Origin: an uncultured Azospirillum sp.
GTDB lineage: Bacteria > Pseudomonadota > Alphaproteobacteria > Azospirillales > Azospirillaceae
Assembly: GCA_937960755.1 (NCBI GenBank)
Contig: CALGOL010000098.1
Coordinates: 1 to 6,995 of the forward strand
Reading direction: 5' to 3'
Length of the DNA stretch: 6,995 nt
Shown: piece by piece, positions 5,372 through 6,995 of the stretch
Layout: each line of letters begins with the position of its first letter
Numbering within the stretch: position 1 is the first letter of the stretch
Position numbers and translations under genes: made by a program
Notes under the pieces: model-generated
Database searches by the model: none
Seen by the model: only the letters and a program-made list of their open reading frames with translations
What the model was told of the DNA's origin: nothing

Positions 5372-5385
5372 TTGCGACGTCGCAA
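5372..5385. promoter_or_regulatory. 14-bp perfect palindrome, candidate parS centromere (right)
   Basis: TTGCGACGTCGCAA is the same core as the 18-bp palindrome at 1877-1894; 15 bases (TTGCGACGTCGCAAA) are identical between them. It lies in the 44-base gap between the convergent ends of rep and ppc. With no loop and no T-run it is a poor terminator, so a ParB site is the better reading. Confidence 0.6.
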
Positions 5386-5407
5386 ACATAGCTCCAGGCC
5401 CCCAGCC

Positions 5408-6995
5408 TCACCCGCTATTGCGCAAGCCAGCGGCGACGCCGTTGATTGACAACAGAATGCCGCGCCGACCGCGCTCGTCCGCCTCGCCAGCGCGATGCCG
5501 ACGCAGCATGGCGATTTGCACATGGTTCAACGGGTCGATGTAGGCGGCGCGGTTGCGGATCGAGCGGGCGAGGGCAGGGTTATCGGCCAACAACTCGTCT
5601 TGCTCGATAATCGCCAGCACGTGGTCGCGGGTGACGCGCCATTCGTCGCGGATGCGGCCGAACACCGCGTCGCGCAAGTCGGCGTCGCTCACCAGTTCGG
5701 CGTAGCGGGCGGCGATAGCGAGGTCGGTCTTCGACAGCACCATTTCCATGTTAGACAACAGCGCGCGGAAAAACGGCCAAGCGTGGCGCATGCGGCGCAG
5801 CAACGCCAAACCGTCCGGGTTCTCATCCAGCCATTGCGTCACGGCGGAACCGAAACCGTACCAGCCCGGCAGCATCACCCGGCTTTGCGCCCAGGAAAAC
5901 ACCCAAGGAATGGCGCGCAAATCTTCAATGCGGTCGGATTTGGTGCGCGACGCCGGCCGACTGCCGATGTTGAGGGTGGCGATTTCTGAAATCGGCGTCG
6001 CCTCGCGGAAATAGCGCTTGAAGCCCGGCGTGTCGTAGACCAGCCCGCGATACGCTTCGAACGCCAGTTGCGACAGCCGGTCAAGGGCGGGATAGAAGGC
6101 TTCCGCCGGCTCGACGTGGTTTTCCAGGTCCAGCAAGGTCGCCTCCAGCGTCGCCGCCGCCAGCACTTCCAGATTGCGCCGGCCGATCTGCCGGTCGCCG
6201 TATTTGGAGGCGATGACTTCGCCCTGTTCGGTGATGCGGATTTGTCCCGACACCGCCCCCGCCGGCTGGGCGAGGATCGCCTGATAGGCCGGGCCGCCGC
6301 CGCGACCCACCGAGCCGCCGCGGCCGTGGAACAGCCGCAGCCGCACGCCGAAGCGGGTGAACAGCTTGGTCAGCTCGATTTCGGACTTATAGAGTTCCCA
6401 GCCCGACGTCAGGAAGCCGCCGTCCTTGTTGCTGTCGGAATAGCCCAGCATCACTTCCTGTTCGTCGCCACGCGCCGCGACCAGCGTGCGATATCCCGGC
6501 AGGGCGAACAGCCGCTCCATGGTCTGCGGCGCTTGCTGCAAGTCGCCGATGGTTTCGAACAGCGGGATAATATTCATCCGCAGGCGCGGGGCCGCGCCGG
6601 GAATCAGCAGCCCGGCCTCCTTCAGCAGCAGCGCCACCTCCAGCAAATCGGAAGCGCCGTCGGTTTTGGAGATGATGCAGTTGGGCAGCGTCTCTTCGCC
6701 ATACGCCGCCTTAAGGTCGCGGGCGGCGAAGAAGATCGCCAGTTCCCCCGCCGCCTCGTCCGAATAGCTCAGATAGGGCGAATAGAGTGGGCGCGGGCTG
6801 GCGATCTCATCCGCCAGCAAATTGATGCGGGCGTTTTCGTCCAGCGCCAAGTAATCGGCGCAGCGTCCGGCGGCGGCCAGCAGCTCGGCCACCGTGCGCT
6901 CATGCACGTCCGAATTCTGGCGCAGGTCCACGGGCGCCAGATGGAAGCCGAAGGTCTTGGCGGCGACGATCAATCGGCGCAGGCGGCCCGCCGCC
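5408..6995 (-). CDS. ppc: Phosphoenolpyruvate carboxylase, C-terminal part
   Basis: Carboxylates PEP with bicarbonate to oxaloacetate; in the serine cycle it makes the C4 acid later split to glyoxylate and acetyl-CoA. The frame is open at base 6995 (AAGRLRRLIVAAKTFGFHLA) and ends at a TGA after GLRNSG, giving about 529 of roughly 900 residues. The N-terminal catalytic histidine region is outside the window. Visible hallmarks are LDLRQNS-like VDLRQNSDVHE, VMLGYSDSNKDGG (about 6416-6456), the PEP-binding loop FHGRGGSVGRGGGP (about 6290-6332), AIPWVFSWAQSRVMLPGWYG (about 5850-5915) and the C-terminal LRNSG. Residues equivalent to those that bind inhibitory aspartate in the E. coli enzyme appear to be kept: Lys in VLSKTDL, Arg in SIRNRAAYIDPLN, and the Asn of LRNSG. 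It points the same way as the hydroxypyruvate reductase-kinase pair and converges on rep with a 44-base gap. Confidence 0.96.
   Translation of the reverse strand, partial: AAGRLRRLIVAAKTFGFHLAPVDLRQNSDVHERTVAELLAAAGRCADYLALDENARINLLADEIASPRPLYSPYLSYSDEAAGELAIFFAARDLKAAYGEETLPNCIISKTDGASDLLEVALLLKEAGLLIPGAAPRLRMNIIPLFETIGDLQQAPQTMERLFALPGYRTLVAARGDEQEVMLGYSDSNKDGGFLTSGWELYKSEIELTKLFTRFGVRLRLFHGRGGSVGRGGGPAYQAILAQPAGAVSGQIRITEQGEVIASKYGDRQIGRRNLEVLAAATLEATLLDLENHVEPAEAFYPALDRLSQLAFEAYRGLVYDTPGFKRYFREATPISEIATLNIGSRPASRTKSDRIEDLRAIPWVFSWAQSRVMLPGWYGFGSAVTQWLDENPDGLALLRRMRHAWPFFRALLSNMEMVLSKTDLAIAARYAELVSDADLRDAVFGRIRDEWRVTRDHVLAIIEQDELLADNPALARSIRNRAAYIDPLNHVQIAMLRRHRAGEADERGRRGILLSINGVAAGLRNSG

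Noticed and set aside
1877..5385. Transposon or insertion-sequence ends flanking the module
   Set aside because: No transposase or recombinase lies inside, and the flanking elements are self-palindromes rather than terminal inverted repeats with target duplications.
5364..5407. Bidirectional terminator between rep and ppc
   Set aside because: The palindrome has no loop and no following T-run; its twin at 1877-1894 is between divergent genes, where a terminator makes no sense.
6379..6391. Iteron-like TTTCGGACTTAT within ppc
   Set aside because: It departs from the core after GGAC and lies in conserved coding sequence far from the module.

Overview
The window is GC-rich bacterial DNA, most likely alphaproteobacterial. 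The reasons are the codon usage, an unusually dense cluster of GANTC (CcrM) methylation sites in the origin, a ParA with an N-terminal helix-turn-helix, and a metabolic setting typical of serine-cycle organisms. The exact taxon cannot be read from this sequence.

Layout. Two minus-strand genes on the left form a tight operon: hydroxypyruvate reductase/glycerate dehydrogenase (859-1824), then glycerate 2-kinase (839 down to base 1, cut by the window edge). At the right, also on the minus strand, is the C-terminal part of phosphoenolpyruvate carboxylase (5408-6995, cut by the edge). These enzymes act nearly in series: hydroxypyruvate to glycerate, to 2-phosphoglycerate, then after enolase PEP to oxaloacetate. 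This is the stretch of the serine cycle that makes the C4 acid.

Between them, on the opposite strand, is a complete plasmid-type replication and partition module: parA (2009-3043), parB (3033-3944), a non-coding origin (3945-4343) and a Rep_3-family replication initiator (4344-5363). The origin holds a long inverted repeat, an AT-richer stretch with three tandem GATTCCT repeats, and an array of about 21-22 bp iterons with core TCGGACATTTC. More copies of the iteron lie in front of parA, at the end of parB and twice inside rep, so the initiator may control the whole module.

The module is bracketed by two near-identical perfect palindromes, TTTTGCGACGTCGCAAAA at 1877-1894 and TTGCGACGTCGCAA at 5372-5385. 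They do not resemble the chromosomal parS and are the best candidates for the centromere bound by this ParB.

Reading: this is the maintenance locus of a plasmid, megaplasmid or chromid that carries central C1/C3-C4 metabolism, or less likely a plasmid backbone integrated between serine-cycle genes. The most interesting features are the candidate new parS, the iteron network spread over both par and rep, and the GANTC cluster that suggests cell-cycle control of replication.
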